A stretch of DNA of 6,640 nt from Armatimonadota bacterium (GTDB lineage: Bacteria; Armatimonadota; UBA10988; DTZQ01), in assembly GCA_012961305.1 (NCBI GenBank), contig DTZQ01000582.1:1-6640 (forward strand), in the 5' to 3' direction. This document shows positions 6,531 through 6,640 of this stretch, piece by piece. The notes below the pieces were generated by a model. That model worked only from the letters and a program-made list of their open reading frames with translations, had not been told where the DNA came from and did no database searches. Positions within the stretch are counted from its first letter, which is position 1; every line of letters starts with the position of its first letter. Made by a program: the position numbers and the translations under genes.

Positions 6531-6558
6531 TTGACAACGGTTCACAATGTAGGATAAT
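6531..6558 (+). promoter_or_regulatory. Sigma70-type promoter for a gene beyond the right edge
   Basis: A perfect -35 TTGACA (6531-6536) is followed after 16 bases by GATAAT (6553-6558), five of six matches to the -10 consensus. It starts only ten bases past the stop of the upstream gene. Transcription should begin near 6565, leaving at least 75 bases of leader inside the window. Confidence 0.75.
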
Positions 6559-6566
6559 AATAATAA
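6554..6566 (+). repeat. ATA trinucleotide repeat over the -10 region
   Basis: Four copies of ATA plus one A (6554-6566) overlap the -10 box and reach the expected transcription start. The repeat offers several overlapping -10-like registers. Confidence 0.7.
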
Positions 6567-6575
6567 CTACTCACG

Positions 6576-6615
6576 CCGGTTCAACATGATTGACCGGAAT
6601 AAAAATACCGGTTAA
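6576..6615 (+). promoter_or_regulatory. Leader with alternative hairpins or tandem operator (CCGGTT elements)
   Basis: Three related elements lie just after the expected transcription start: CCGGTTCAA (6576-6584), TTGACCGG in inverse orientation (6590-6597) and CCGGTTAA (6608-6615). The middle element can pair with the first (eight pairs including one G-U, one bulged C, five-base loop) or with the third (eight pairs including one G-U, ten-base A/U loop), but not with both. This could be an RNA switch or attenuator, or at DNA level a cluster of repressor half-sites. Neither stem is followed by a U-run, so classical termination is not evident. No known riboswitch class was recognised. Confidence 0.5.
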
Positions 6616-6621
6616 AATTAT

Positions 6622-6629
6622 GGGGGTGA
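6622..6629 (+). promoter_or_regulatory. Possible extended Shine-Dalgarno sequence of the next gene
   Basis: GGGGGTGA can pair over eight bases with the 16S rRNA tail, with one G-U pair. A TTG at 6631 followed by AGA CGG could be the start (spacing four bases, tight), or the real start lies past the window. The site begins seven bases after the second alternative stem ends. Confidence 0.35.
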
Positions 6630-6640
6630 ATTGAGACGGA

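Noticed and set aside
1..6640. CRISPR array, tRNA, rRNA, insertion sequence or integration site
   Set aside because: No regularly spaced direct repeats, cloverleaf, ribosomal segments, transposase or terminal inverted repeats were seen.

Overview
The window looks like a stretch of a GC-rich bacterial chromosome, most probably from Armatimonadota. This is an inference from protein style. The prepilin-like protein at 5142-5804 combines an LFPVFAQAR-type helix end, a C-x-SNLKQLG segment and a C-terminal H-X9-DG motif, a form abundant in that phylum and related to the DUF1559 proteins of Planctomycetota. The neutral-ceramidase-like protein and the modular glycoside hydrolase would also fit that group.

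Left part (100-4906, minus strand): three genes form a tight operon, read from right to left. First is a ceramidase-family hydrolase domain protein with no signal peptide. Next is a secreted clan GH-A glycoside hydrolase carrying two repeated Ig-like plus jelly-roll units. Last is a D-isomer-specific 2-hydroxyacid dehydrogenase. Both junctions overlap by one base (TGATG at 3591-3595, TAATG at 1069-1073), which points to translational coupling and a shared task. A role in breaking down an extracellular glycoconjugate and reducing a 2-keto acid product is possible but unproven. The first 99 bases hold a small hairpin and perhaps the last 31 codons of a convergent plus-strand gene.

Middle (4907-5141): a divergent intergenic region. 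It holds a very good sigma70-type promoter for the plus strand (TTGACT, 17 bp, TACAAT), preceded by an AT-rich UP-element-like tract, and a small perfect dyad. No convincing promoter was seen for the minus-strand operon.

Right part (5142-6521, plus strand): a cysteine- and tryptophan-rich type II pseudopilin-like H-X9-DG protein, then a membrane-anchored protein that may have a degenerate thioredoxin-like fold. They may work together at or outside the membrane.

Right end (6522-6640): a second strong promoter (TTGACA, 16 bp, GATAAT), with a trinucleotide repeat over its -10, followed by a cluster of CCGGTT-type elements. In RNA the central element could pair with either its upstream or its downstream partner, giving two mutually exclusive hairpins. 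The gene controlled by this leader lies beyond the window. This leader is the most intriguing non-coding structure here.
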